A stretch of DNA of 64,000 nt from Lysinibacillus sp. 2017. Lineage in GTDB: Bacteria > Bacillota > Bacilli > Bacillales_A > Planococcaceae. The DNA is taken from positions 3,086,001 to 3,150,000 of the forward strand of contig NZ_CP029002.1 of the NCBI RefSeq assembly GCF_003073375.1, in the 5' to 3' direction. Made by a program: the position numbers and the translations under genes. This document shows, piece after piece, positions 17,542 to 27,562 of this stretch (the first letter of the stretch is position 1; each line of letters begins with the position of its first letter). The notes under the pieces are model-generated. The model was not told the DNA's origin. It worked only from the letters and a program-made list of their open reading frames with translations, and ran no database searches.

Positions 17542-17822
17542 CTGAAACCCTCCAATCATTTATTTTTATTTCTTTATAAAATTCCAATTTACTATACTAA
17601 AGTATTAAAGGGCTTCAAGATATAAAAGCTTAACTGAATTACTATTAGCTTATTTCATTATATTAATTTCGCATTTAATATACAAGATTTAATTTTCTAA
17701 ATAATGATTATTATTTCATAATAGTGAATTTTTATTTACTAATTAGCGTATTTTTCATGTTTTTATTAATAATTATTCATAAATAAGCAGATTACCAAAA
17801 GATGTAATCGAATATTTATGCA

Positions 17823-17862
17823 CAAAAAAAGCACTACCCGTCATTTCCATACGTGTAGTACT
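17823..17862 (-). terminator. Terminator-like hairpin upstream of the ABC operon
   Basis: AGCACTACCCGT pairs imperfectly with ACGTGTAGTACT, and seven T residues follow on the minus strand. No protein gene ends here. It would stop transcripts coming from the tRNA-Arg region, or mark the end of an unrecognised small RNA in the 17.9-18.35 kb gap. Confidence 0.55.
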
Positions 17863-17900
17863 CTTGAATTTATTATTTTAGATTTCACAAGAAATGACTT

Positions 17901-17940
17901 TGGGGTAAAAAGAAACGGTACAGTGATTCTTTTTACCCCA
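17901..17940. repeat. Perfect 14-bp inverted repeat in a gene-poor gap
   Basis: TGGGGTAAAAAGAA and TTCTTTTTACCCCA are perfect complements around a 12-nt loop. The 17542-18352 gap (811 bp) otherwise holds AT-rich sequence, with no ORF I trust. The stem could be a bidirectional terminator or the core of a small RNA. Confidence 0.5.
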
Positions 17941-18352
17941 ATATAACTTCATTTCCCATTGTAGACAATAGTACGTATTACTACTTCTACAATTGGTATA
18001 TAAATATATTAAGACAGTAAAATGGTGCCCATCAAAGGACATGATTTTATAGGCAAAACATGCAATCGATTTTCATTCCTAAAAAAGAACTCTCGACGCA
18101 GTTCGCAATAAATTACAACATTTATTAATTTACTAATTCTCACGTCATTTATCAAGTATTATTTCTTATAATTCTCTCATAAAATAAAGAAATATTTAGT
18201 TTTGAAAGCTTAAGTACAATTTATTTGGTTTATTTTGTAAAAGAATGGGAAAATTATAAGTGTGGAGTAAAAAAGTGTATAAAATACCGTGTGAGGTAGA
18301 TGTGGCATACCATTAAAATCTATTGTTGAATTTGTCGTGTCGTTTAAAATTA

Positions 18353-18427
18353 TGGTGCCCTCGGGGGGAATCGAACCCCCATTACAAGAATCGGAATCTT
18401 GCGTGTTATCCATTACACTACGAGGAC
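18353..18427 (-). tRNA. tRNA-Arg (anticodon CCG)
   Basis: 75-nt cloverleaf on the minus strand. The acceptor stem is GTCCTCG / CGAGGGC with one T-G pair. The anticodon stem is CAAGA / TCTTG around loop TTCCGAT, giving anticodon CCG (reads CGG). The T arm has GGGGG-TTCGATT-CCCCC. CCA is encoded. A tRNA-Arg near clpP is also the arrangement I recall in B. subtilis. Confidence 0.95.
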
Positions 18428-18552
18428 GTTATAAAGTATATTAAATAAACTATACAAACATACCTTCATATGAACTTCTTACTTATTTAAGCGACTTACC
18501 CATTATACAGAATAAACAACACATTTTTCAACCTTGAATATCAGAGTTTATA

Positions 18553-18583
18553 TTTGACCATCCTTGACTAATACGTGTATTAT
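18553..18583 (+). promoter_or_regulatory. clpP promoter with CtsR-type operator
   Basis: A sigma-A-like promoter has -35 TTGACC (18554-18559), an 18-nt spacer and -10 TATTAT (18578-18583). Overlapping it on the minus strand (18553-18569) is AGTCAAG-GAT-GGTCAAA, matching the CtsR heptad direct repeat (GGTCAAA, 3-nt spacer) at all but one position. This implies repression of clpP by CtsR and release on heat or protein stress. Confidence 0.8.
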
Positions 18584-18660
18584 AGGTTTACAGCTGAAGT
18601 ACTTTCCAATTTCAGCATAAGTATACGAATATAGGCTCTAACAAAGGGAGGATTTTTTCA

Positions 18661-19254
18661 ATGAACTTAATTCCTACAGTTATTGAACAAACAAACCGCG
18701 GTGAACGTGCTTATGACATTTATTCACGTTTATTAAAAGACCGCATCATTTTATTAGGTAGCGCAATCGATGACAATGTTGCCAACTCAATCGTTGCACA
18801 GCTTTTATTTTTAGAAGCTGAAGATCCAGAAAAAGATATTCACCTTTACATCAACTCTCCAGGTGGTTCGATTACTTCTGGTATGGCCATCTACGATACA
18901 ATGAACTTCATCAAACCAGATGTATCAACAATTTGTATTGGTATGGCTGCTTCAATGGGCGCATTCTTACTTTCTGCTGGTGCAAAAGGTAAACGTATTG
19001 CTTTACCAAATGCAGAAGTAATGATTCACCAACCACTTGGTGGCGCACAAGGTCAAGCGACTGAAATCGAAATTGCAGCACGTCGTATTTTATACTTACG
19101 TGAAAAATTAAACCGTATCATGGCTGAAAATTCTGGTCAAGATTACGAAACATTAGCTCGCGACACAGACCGTGATAACTTCATGAGTGCTGAGCAAGCA
19201 AAAGCGTATGGTTTAATCGATAAAATTTACGATCGTAGCCCACAAAAAAAATAA
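18661..19254 (+). CDS. clpP: ATP-dependent Clp protease proteolytic subunit
   Basis: Serine peptidase that forms the 14-mer chamber used by ClpC, ClpX and ClpE. The 197 residues match the usual length. The catalytic serine is Ser98 in GMAASMGAF, the histidine His123 in MIHQPLGG, and the aspartate lies in the RDTDRDNF segment near 172. GGGAGG precedes the ATG. It is monocistronic, with its own promoter, CtsR box and terminator. It is the last ordinary gene before the repeat array. Confidence 0.97.
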   Translation: MNLIPTVIEQTNRGERAYDIYSRLLKDRIILLGSAIDDNVANSIVAQLLFLEAEDPEKDIHLYINSPGGSITSGMAIYDTMNFIKPDVSTICIGMAASMGAFLLSAGAKGKRIALPNAEVMIHQPLGGAQGQATEIEIAARRILYLREKLNRIMAENSGQDYETLARDTDRDNFMSAEQAKAYGLIDKIYDRSPQKK

Positions 19255-19267
19255 TATTTTTTCAAAG

Positions 19268-19301
19268 GCATGTAGAAATTCATTTTCTACATGCTTTTTT
19301 T
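19268..19301 (+). terminator. clpP terminator
   Basis: GCATGTAGAAA / TTTCTACATGC stem of 11 bp followed by a run of T residues, 14 bp after the stop codon. Confidence 0.9.
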
Positions 19302-19329
19302 ATTTATGTAAATGAATCCATTTTTTAAT

Positions 19330-19600
19330 GAAGAGATGATTCGGGCATAGTCATTTGGCAGGTTCTTCGCACGCAAGCCGCACAGGCAAGATAATGTCAC
19401 AATCCGTTTGTTGTGACATTATCTTTGTGACGAAAGCGAAGCGACAGTCACAATTTAATAGACTATATAGAAGGAGTTTAAAGACCCGCCAATATTTGGT
19501 GTATCCATTTTCCCTTTACTTGTATTCACGTGCTGGCGCTTACAGTGGTAGGCGCCAGTCTTTTTATTGGGTGAATCTTTTTATACAGTAGGGTTTATCA
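19330..19600. repeat. Type C hairpin unit 1, with a nested palindrome
   Basis: A non-coding unit with a long hairpin at 19357-19490 (GGCAGGTTC to GACCCGCC). It is followed by TGTATTCACG and a short stem CTGGCGC / GCGCCAG. A perfect 13-bp palindrome, GATAATGTCACAA / TTGTGACATTATC (19390-19423), lies within the hairpin loop and makes this copy about 50 nt longer than its sister at 19721. Small reading frames across the unit merely translate the repeat. Confidence 0.75.
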
Positions 19601-19689
19601 TAGTGAATTCATCCTTTGTTATAGGGGTGACTCGGGTGTTTCGTTTGGACGGGTGCAGCACACATTCACAAAGCCTCTTTCGGTCTTCT

Positions 19690-19900
19690 AATGAAAAGGT
19701 TATTCAGGTGTAGTCTTTTTGGCAGGTTCTTCGCACGCAAGCCGCACAGCCATGTTGCACATGCCTGTACGACTCGCCTTTGTGCTTCGTGAAAGACCTG
19801 CCAATATAAGGGTGTATCCATTTTCCTTTTGCTTGTATTCACGTGCTGGCGCTTACAGTGGTAGGCGCCAGTCTTCTAATAGGGTGAACCCTTTTTATAA
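19690..19900. repeat. Type C hairpin unit 2
   Basis: Second copy of the type C unit. The long hairpin is at 19721-19802 and the TGTATTCACG element plus short CTGGCGC / GCGCCAG stem at about 19830-19872. Its core (on the opposite strand GAGTCG-ACAG-CATGTGCAACAT-like) resembles the type A hairpins of the neighbouring array. The orientation is opposite to the A/B units that follow. Confidence 0.75.
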
Positions 19901-20045
19901 AGTAGGGGAAATCACAATGTATTTATTTAAAACATCTAAATACTGTGAACTCATTTATCTAGCCATTATAGAATTTGAAGGCTTTGACAACTATTGAACC
20001 CTATCTATCCATATATTCATCCCTTTACAAAAAGAGAATCTGTGA

Positions 20046-22505
20046 CAGTCCCTTTCACACTTAACTCAACGGACTCGCTTTAAAAGTAAACGGCGCCTTT
20101 GCTCGCCAACAGCGCCGCCCCTGAATACATGCAAAGGCATAATGGATTACACTTCGATTTGGCAGGCCTAGCCCAAGGCGCAAAGAAGAGTCGTAAAGAT
20201 ATGTGCAACATATCTTTGCGACTCTGGGCGCCCAGCCTGCCAATATACGATACACTTTCATAACATCTCTATTAGAAGATGACTAGCTCTGACAATACCT
20301 TCAACCCACCAAATTCAACGGACTCGCTTTAAAGAAAAACGGCGCCTTTGCTCGTCAACAGCGCCGCCCCTGAATACAAGCAAAAGTAGAATGGATTACA
20401 CTTTGATTTGGCAGGCCTAGCCCAAGGCGCAAAGAAGAGTCGTACAGATATGTGCAACATATCTATGCGACTCTGGGCGCCCAGCCTGCCAAAACCCGAT
20501 ACACTTTAATTACATCTCTATTAGAAGATGACTAGCTCTGACAATCCCTTCAACCCATAAAATTTAACGGACTCGTTTTAAAAGTAAACGGCGCCTTTGC
20601 TCGCCAACAGCGCCACCCCCGAATTCAAGTAAAAGTAGAATGGACTATCCTTTGATTTGGCAGGCCTAGCATACCGCAACAGTATCAGTAGTAGGGACAC
20701 GTACCACGTGACCCTGCTGCTGATATGCGGTCGCCTGCCAAAATACGAAACACCTTAATAGAACATTTATTAGAATTTGACTAGCTCTAACAATCCCCTT
20801 GCTCTATCAAATTCAACGGACTCGCTTTAAAGAAAAACGGCGCCTTTGCTCGTCAACAGCGCCGCACCCGAATACATGCAAAAACAGAATGGATTACACT
20901 TTGATTTGGCAGGCCTAGCCCAAGGCGCAAAGAAGAGTCGTACAGATATGTGCAACATATCTTTGCGACTCTGGGCGCCCAGCCTGCCAAAACCCGATAT
21001 ACTTTAATTACATCTCTATTAGAAGATGACTAGCTCTGACAATCCCTTCAACCCATAAATTCAACGCACTCGCTTTAAAAGTAAACGGCGCCTTTGCTCG
21101 CCAACAGCGCCGCCCCTGAATTCAAGTAAAAGTAGAATGGACTCTCCATTGATTTGGCAGGCCTACTGATATGCGGTCGCCTGCCAAAATACGAAACACC
21201 TTAATAGAACATTTATTAGAATTTGACTAGCTCTGACAATCCCCTTGCTCTACCAAATTCAACGGACTCGCTTTAAAGAAAAACGGCGCCTTTGCTCGTC
21301 AACAGCGCCGCCCCTGAATACATGCAAAAGTAGAATGGATTAAACCTTTGATTTGGCAGGCCTAGCATACCGCAACAGTATCAGTAGTAGGGACACGTAC
21401 CACGTGACCCTGCTGCTGATATGCGGTTGCCTGCCAATATACGAGACACCTTAATAGAATATTTATTAGAATTTGACTAGCTCTGACAATCCCCTTGCTC
21501 TACCAAATTCAACGGACTCGCTTTAAAGAAAAACGGCGCCTTTGCTCGTCAACAGCGCCGCCCCTGAATACATGTAAAAGTAGAATGGACTATCCTTTGA
21601 TTTGGCAGGCCTAGCATACCGCAACAGTATCAGTAGTAGGGACACGTACCACGTGACCCTGCTGCTGATATGCGGTTGCCTGCCAAAATACGAAACACCT
21701 TAATAGAACATTTATTAGAATTTGACTAGCTCTGACAATCCCCTTGCTCTACCAAATTCAACGGACTCGCTTTAAAGAAAAACGGCGCCTTTGCTCGTCA
21801 ACAGCGCCACCCCCGAATTCAAATCAAAGTAGAATGGACTATCCTTTGATTTGGCAGGCCTAGCATACCGCAACAGTATTAGTAGTAGGGACACGTACCA
21901 CGTGACCCTGCTGCTGATATGCGGTCGCCTGCCAAAATACGAAACACCTTAATAGAACATTTATTAGAATTTGACTAGCTCTGACAATCCCCTTGCTCTA
22001 CCAAATTCAACGGACTCGCTTTAAAGAAAACCGGCGCCTTTGCTCGTCAACAGCGCCGCCCCTGAATACAAGCAAAAGTAGAATGGATTAGCCTATGATT
22101 TGGCAGGCCTAGCACAAGGCGCAAAGAAGAGTCGTACAGATATGTGCAACATATCTTTGCGACTCTGGGCGCCCAGCCTGCCAAAACCCGATACACTTTA
22201 ATTACATCTCTATTAGAAGATGACTAGCTCTGACAATCCCTTCAACCCATAAAATTCAACGGACTCGCTTTAAAAGTAAACGGCGCCTTTGCTCGTCAAC
22301 AGCGCCGCCCCCGAATACATGTAAAAGTAGAATGGACTATCCTTTGATTTGGCAGGCCTAGCACAAGGCGCAAAGAAGAGTCGTACAGATATGTGCAACA
22401 TATCTTTGCGACTCTGGGCGCCCAGCCTGCCGATACACTTTAATAACATCTCTATTAGAAAATGATTAAGTTCTGACAATCCTTTCAACCCACAAAATTC
22501 AATGG
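20046..22505. repeat. Array 1: ten tandem 249-bp A/B hairpin units
   Basis: Ten non-coding units. Long hairpins start at 20161, 20410, 20659, 20908, 21156, 21355, 21604, 21853, 22102 and 22351, so the period is 249 bp apart from one 248 and one 199. Each unit has ATTCAACGGACTCG, a short stem CGGCGC / GCGCCG around a loop, CTGAATAC, then an 81-nt hairpin from GGCAGGC to GCCTGCC, then a TTAGAA...GCTCTGACAATC tail. The hairpin type order is A A B A b B B B A A. The fifth (b) is a 30-nt remnant of type B, which explains the short spacing. No gene is supported here. Confidence 0.92.
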
Positions 22506-22527
22506 ATGACACTTTCGATGTAAACAA

Positions 22528-22570
22528 AAAGCACAGCCCGGGTTGAATTGCTTCAAATGGACTGTGCTTT
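22528..22570 (-). terminator. crh terminator
   Basis: AAAGCACAG pairs with CTGTGCTTT, plus an inner TCC / GGG match. T-rich sequence follows on the minus strand. It marks the border between crh and array 1. Confidence 0.85.
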
Positions 22571-22574
22571 GAAA

Positions 22575-22832
22575 TTAGTTTGCTTTTTCGATTAATGCTT
22601 GTAAAGCGTTGATTGCTTTTTCTTCATCATGACCTTCAGCACTTAACGTAATAAACGTACCTTTTGCTACTGCTAAGCTCATGATGCCCATGATGGATTT
22701 TGCATTCACTTTTTTTGCCTCTTTTTGTAAAAAGACATCCGCTTTATAACGGTTTGCTTCTTGGACAAACAATGCAGCTTGTCTCGCTTGCAAACCAGAT
22801 TTCAATTTTACTTCTACTTGTTTTTCGATCAT
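22575..22832 (-). CDS. crh: HPr-like catabolite repression protein Crh
   Basis: 85-residue HPr paralogue that, when phosphorylated on Ser46 by HPr kinase, acts as a CcpA cofactor. The phosphocarrier histidine of HPr is replaced: residue 15 is Gln in SGLQARQA, the Crh signature. Ser46 is present in NAKSIMGIMS. So it cannot take part in PTS transfer. It follows whiA on the same strand with a 109-bp gap and ends in a strong terminator. Its kinase gene hprK lies outside the other array, at 38962-39900. Confidence 0.95.
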   Translation of the reverse strand: MIEKQVEVKLKSGLQARQAALFVQEANRYKADVFLQKEAKKVNAKSIMGIMSLAVAKGTFITLSAEGHDEEKAINALQALIEKAN

Positions 22833-22941
22833 TTTGAAATACTCCCTTTCACAACCGTTCCTCGCTATTTATTCCATCTTATCGAAATTAACCGAAAAGA
22901 ACAATAATAGAATGCTCGATTTATGAAATCGTTACCAATTT

Positions 22942-23889
22942 TTATTTTATAATATTGTCACCACGACGAAGTGCATCTGCAATTTCGTCAATTTTACGCA
23001 GACGGTGATTGACGCCTGATTTACTTACAACGCCTGTTGAAACCATATCACCAAGCTCTTTTAGAGTAACATCTTGGTATTCAACACGAAGTCGAGCAAT
23101 TTCACGTAACTTATCAGGTAGCTGATCTAAGCCAATTGCATTGTCGATGTAACGGATATTATCCACTTGGCGTAATGCTGCCCCGATAGTTTTATTTAAA
23201 TTCGCTGTTTCACAGTTAACGATTCGGTTTACGCTGTTACGCATATCTCGTAAAATACGAACATCTTCAAATTTTAGCATTGCTGATGTAGCACCTACTA
23301 AATTTAAGAAATCTGATATTTTTTCAGCTTCCTTTAAGTAGGTGACAAACCCTTTTTTACGTTCAATCGTCTTCGCGTTAAGATCAAAATGATTCATCAG
23401 CTCTGCCAACGCTTCTCCGTGCTCCTTATATAAAGAATACACTTCTAAGTGATACGAAGAAGTTTCTGGGTTATTGACAGAACCCCCTGCTAAAAACGCG
23501 CCTCGTAAATAAGCACGTCGTTGATTTTTTTTCGGAATAATTGACGCTGAAATTATATGATTAAACTCAAATGAATTTGATACAATTTCTAAATCGGCTA
23601 ATATTTCACGCGCACCTTCACGAATACGGCAGATATACACATTATTTTTTTTCAATCGCATTTTTTTTCGAACTAATAATTCAACAGTATATGGATACAT
23701 TTTTTTGACAATCGTATATAAACGCCTTGCAATGGCAGCATTTTCAGTTTGAACATCTAAGCTTATTTGACGATTCGCAAAGCTTAAACTCCCATTCATT
23801 CGAATAAGTGCGGACACTTCAGCCTTTAAACTGGCGTCATCCGCTTCAACTTGTGTCAATTCCTTCTTTGTTTCTGATGCAAATGACAT
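22942..23889 (-). CDS. whiA: DNA-binding protein WhiA
   Basis: 315-residue protein with an N-terminal LAGLIDADG-derived fold and a C-terminal helix-turn-helix. In Bacillus it affects cell division and chromosome segregation. Recognisable segments are [21 protein letters not shown]-like text near 132 and the C-terminal [23 protein letters not shown] 23889 follows GGGGG by 8 nt and gives the usual family length; eight more codons upstream lack a site. It is 52 bp after yvcK in the rapZ-yvcK-whiA-crh run conserved in Firmicutes. Confidence 0.95.
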   Translation of the reverse strand: MSFASETKKELTQVEADDASLKAEVSALIRMNGSLSFANRQISLDVQTENAAIARRLYTIVKKMYPYTVELLVRKKMRLKKNNVYICRIREGAREILADLEIVSNSFEFNHIISASIIPKKNQRRAYLRGAFLAGGSVNNPETSSYHLEVYSLYKEHGEALAELMNHFDLNAKTIERKKGFVTYLKEAEKISDFLNLVGATSAMLKFEDVRILRDMRNSVNRIVNCETANLNKTIGAALRQVDNIRYIDNAIGLDQLPDKLREIARLRVEYQDVTLKELGDMVSTGVVSKSGVNHRLRKIDEIADALRRGDNIIK

Positions 23890-23941
23890 AATGTGTTCCC
23901 CCTTTCCTAGCAAACTATGTAGTTCTTAGCTTACTGAACTA

Positions 23942-24913
23942 TTACGTTAATGGTTGCTTTTGTTGTGTATATTCACATAACCAATCGGCTAAATTTTTTG
24001 CATCATGTCTGACAACACCCTTATGAATGCGGGCAATTTCCTTTTGAATAATCTTAATGCCCATCTCTTCAAGTTTCTCAAAATCAATCAAGACTGGCTC
24101 TGCATTTTCCTCACGATAAATTTCATGAATTGAAGAAGGAAATTGTGTTGCATTAATAAGTATCGATTCAATAAATGGCTGTCCGACATGCATATGAATC
24201 GCTTCAATATGTTGAGACGCTGAATAGTGAATCGTCTCACCACGTTGTGTCATTAAATTGGCAATATAAATTTTTTCACCTTTTGCACGGGCAACCGCTT
24301 GCCCAATTCCTTTTACGAGCAGGTTCGGAATAATACTTGTATACAAACTACCAGGTCCAATTAATATATAATCCGCGCGTTCAATTGCATGAATCGCAGC
24401 TGGCAGGGGCTTTAAATGCTCTGGCTCTAAATAGACACGCTTTATCGGTGTTTGAGCTAACGGAATATTGGACTCACCTGTAATCATCGTACCATCCACA
24501 AGTTCCGCATGTAAGGTAACCTTCTTATTGGCAGCAGGCACTACTTTTCCATGAACATTAAAAACCTTACTCATTTCAGAAATCGCATGATTAAAATCCC
24601 CTGTAATATCCGTCAGTGCCGTTAACATTAAGTTACCTAACGAATGTCCACCTAATTGGTTGGATTGTGTGAAACGGTATTGAAACATTTGCTCTACTAG
24701 CGGCTCAACGTCCGACAGAGCAGCAATTACATTTCGCACATCTCCTGGTGGAGGAATATCATAGTCATCACGTAGGCGGCCTGAAGAACCTCCATCATCT
24801 GCAACAGTCACAATGGCTGTAATGTCAAATGGATGTTGCTTTAAGCCACGTAAAATCGTCGATAGCCCTGTTCCGCCACCGATAACGACAATACGTGTTT
24901 TCTTTTTTTTCAT
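23942..24913 (-). CDS. yvcK: Gluconeogenesis factor YvcK
   Basis: 323-residue protein of the CofD/YvcK fold that binds UDP-sugars and is needed for cell shape on gluconeogenic carbon sources. The N-terminal phosphate-binding loop is VVIGGGTGLSTILRGLK. A further conserved stretch DDGGSSGRLR follows near 40, then PPPGDVRN. GGAAGGA precedes the ATG by about 9 nt. It starts 4 bp after rapZ ends, so the two are coupled. Confidence 0.95.
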   Translation of the reverse strand: MKKKKTRIVVIGGGTGLSTILRGLKQHPFDITAIVTVADDGGSSGRLRDDYDIPPPGDVRNVIAALSDVEPLVEQMFQYRFTQSNQLGGHSLGNLMLTALTDITGDFNHAISEMSKVFNVHGKVVPAANKKVTLHAELVDGTMITGESNIPLAQTPIKRVYLEPEHLKPLPAAIHAIERADYILIGPGSLYTSIIPNLLVKGIGQAVARAKGEKIYIANLMTQRGETIHYSASQHIEAIHMHVGQPFIESILINATQFPSSIHEIYREENAEPVLIDFEKLEEMGIKIIQKEIARIHKGVVRHDAKNLADWLCEYTQQKQPLT

Positions 24914-24917
24914 TCCA

Positions 24918-25799
24918 TCAATCCTTCCTGTGATTGATATCTCGATGAGTTATGACAACTTGCTCGGTATTTCCTAATAATTTTCCGAAATACTCGGCTA
25001 ACGTAACAGAACGGTGTTGACCTCCTGTACAGCCAAATGCTATCACAAGTTGTGACTTTCCTTCTTTGCGATAATGCGGGATCATGAAAGCTAACAAATC
25101 TGTTAACTTCGTGATTAACTGCTGTGTTTCTTCAGTTGCCAAAACATAGGAAGATACTTCAGTTTGTAAGCCCGTTTTATGGCGCAATTCTTCTATATAA
25201 TATGGATTTTTTAAGAAGCGTACGTCGAATACTAAATCGGCATCAATCGGAATACCATGTTTAAAACCAAAAGACATCACATTCACTGAAAATGTTGAAA
25301 TACTCATATTTGTAAATTCTTTCGTAATGCGTTCACGTAATTCAATTGGTTTTAACTTTGATGTATTCACTACTGTTTTCGCGCGTCCCTTTAATTCAGA
25401 TAGTAGTTCGCGCTCAAGCTGAATTCCTTCAAGTGGTAGTCCTTGAGGAGCGAGTGGGTGTGAGCGTCGTGATTCTTTATAACGTCGAACAAGCGTTGCA
25501 TCATCAGAGTCTAAAAATAAAATACGTGGTAAAATATCCTCTTCATCTAACAAAGCATCAAGTGATTCAATAAGTGAATCAAAAAATTCTCGTCCACGTA
25601 AATCCATCACAACTGCGATACGTGAAATTTTCTTCTCAGAGTCTTTCATTAATGCTAAAAAAGTTGTCAAAAGTTCAGGTGGTAAATTGTCTACACAGTA
25701 GTACCCTAAATCTTCAAAACTTCGAACAGCAACTGTCTTTCCTGCTCCCGACATCCCTGTAATAATAACTAACTCATGCGTATGGCTTGAACTACCCAC
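24918..25799 (-). CDS. rapZ: RNase adapter / nucleotide-binding protein RapZ
   Basis: 293-residue P-loop protein of the RapZ (YvcJ) family; the B. subtilis version hydrolyses GTP. Walker A is GMSGAGKT at 15-22, followed by [18 protein letters not shown]. The C-terminal domain has the family segment [17 protein letters not shown]. The start codon is GTG (25799), 10 nt after GAGGAG. It is 19 bp after the Nudix gene and begins the tightly packed rapZ-yvcK-whiA run. Confidence 0.95.
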   Translation of the reverse strand: MGSSSHTHELVIITGMSGAGKTVAVRSFEDLGYYCVDNLPPELLTTFLALMKDSEKKISRIAVVMDLRGREFFDSLIESLDALLDEEDILPRILFLDSDDATLVRRYKESRRSHPLAPQGLPLEGIQLERELLSELKGRAKTVVNTSKLKPIELRERITKEFTNMSISTFSVNVMSFGFKHGIPIDADLVFDVRFLKNPYYIEELRHKTGLQTEVSSYVLATEETQQLITKLTDLLAFMIPHYRKEGKSQLVIAFGCTGGQHRSVTLAEYFGKLLGNTEQVVITHRDINHRKD

Positions 25800-25818
25800 G
25801 TATGTTCATCTCCTCATA

Positions 25819-26286
25819 TTATTGTGCGACCGAATTTTGGATTTTTTCGCTAATTAACTCAAAATCCTCTGTATACTCAAATGTACCATATTGCATCCCT
25901 TTATTTAATGCGGCGAACAATAAATTTGTTCGATCTCCTGCAGCCATTGGCAATTCATTTATACTTTCTATTGGATGCCAGCCTAGAATGCCTTCGCGTG
26001 TTTCTACAAATGGAATTCCTTCAACATCTGTTGCGACAAATGTATAAAGCATCCATTCATCGACAACTTTGTCCCCATTTTTAATAACCATTGTATAAGT
26101 CCCTTTTAAATGGACATTTTTTGGTGTTAGGTTTGTTTCTTCTTGGAATTCGCGTACAGCAGATTCATAAATGGACTCTCCTAATTCCATTTTGCCACCT
26201 GGCGCAACAAACCAACCTCTTCTTGGTTTTTGTAGCAATAATACTTTCCCATCTTTAATAGCTAATAAATTCGTAATGCGTTGCAT
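25819..26286 (-). CDS. Nudix hydrolase (YvcI-like)
   Basis: 155-residue pyrophosphohydrolase acting on a nucleoside diphosphate linked to X; the substrate is unknown. The Nudix box is seen as GKMELGESIYESAVREF plus QEETNL near 39-61, with the EE pair that binds magnesium. ATG 26286 follows GAGGTG by 6 nt; the frame is open for 36 codons further up but has no site, and that stretch overlaps the trxB terminator region. B. subtilis has yvcI at the same place between trxB and yvcJ. Confidence 0.88.
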   Translation of the reverse strand: MQRITNLLAIKDGKVLLLQKPRRGWFVAPGGKMELGESIYESAVREFQEETNLTPKNVHLKGTYTMVIKNGDKVVDEWMLYTFVATDVEGIPFVETREGILGWHPIESINELPMAAGDRTNLLFAALNKGMQYGTFEYTEDFELISEKIQNSVAQ

Positions 26287-26403
26287 CAATAACACCTCAA
26301 TTCTCCCATTTAAGCATAATCCCATTATACCTTGTAGAACGTACGTCTGTAAAAGTAAGCGTGCCTTAGATAATCCATTTTTTAACTTTTTCATAACAAA
26401 AAG

Positions 26404-26438
26404 AGGTTGCCTTTGCGTCTAGACGCAAAAAACAACCT
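26404..26438 (-). terminator. trxB terminator
   Basis: Outer stem AGGTTG / CAACCT and inner perfect palindrome TTTGCGTCTAGACGCAAA. CTTTTTG follows on the minus strand. Confidence 0.8.
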
Positions 26439-26538
26439 AAAGACTAAATTAGAATATAAGGGGAATAAAACAATTACAAGTTCAGTTTACCCTTATTTTG
26501 TAACAATTCGATTACATTCATGTTAAAGAATTATGTTA

Positions 26539-27522
<984 letters not shown>

Positions 27523-27562
27523 TCATCGTATAAGATGACACTCATAAATACAAATTTACTGC

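Noticed and set aside
19355-19997. Two small plus-strand reading frames with a shared MAGSSHASRT start
   Set aside because: They lie on the two type C repeat units, have no ribosome site, and share sequence only because the DNA is repeated.
20046-22505. CRISPR array
   Set aside because: Repeats are about 249 bp with conserved, not unique, intervals, and no cas gene is in the window.
20046-22505. Integron-type attC cassettes
   Set aside because: ATTCAAC and GTTGAAT resemble attC core sites, but there is one per unit rather than a pair framing a hairpin, the units carry no genes, and no integrase is present.
20061-22527. Small minus-strand reading frames of 66 and 85 codons in array 1
   Set aside because: 249 bp is a multiple of three, so frames recur, but most units have stops and none has a start site with ribosome binding; they translate the hairpins.
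26287-26394. 36-codon N-terminal extension of the Nudix protein
   Set aside because: No ribosome site; a GAGGTG site points to ATG 26286, which gives the normal domain length.
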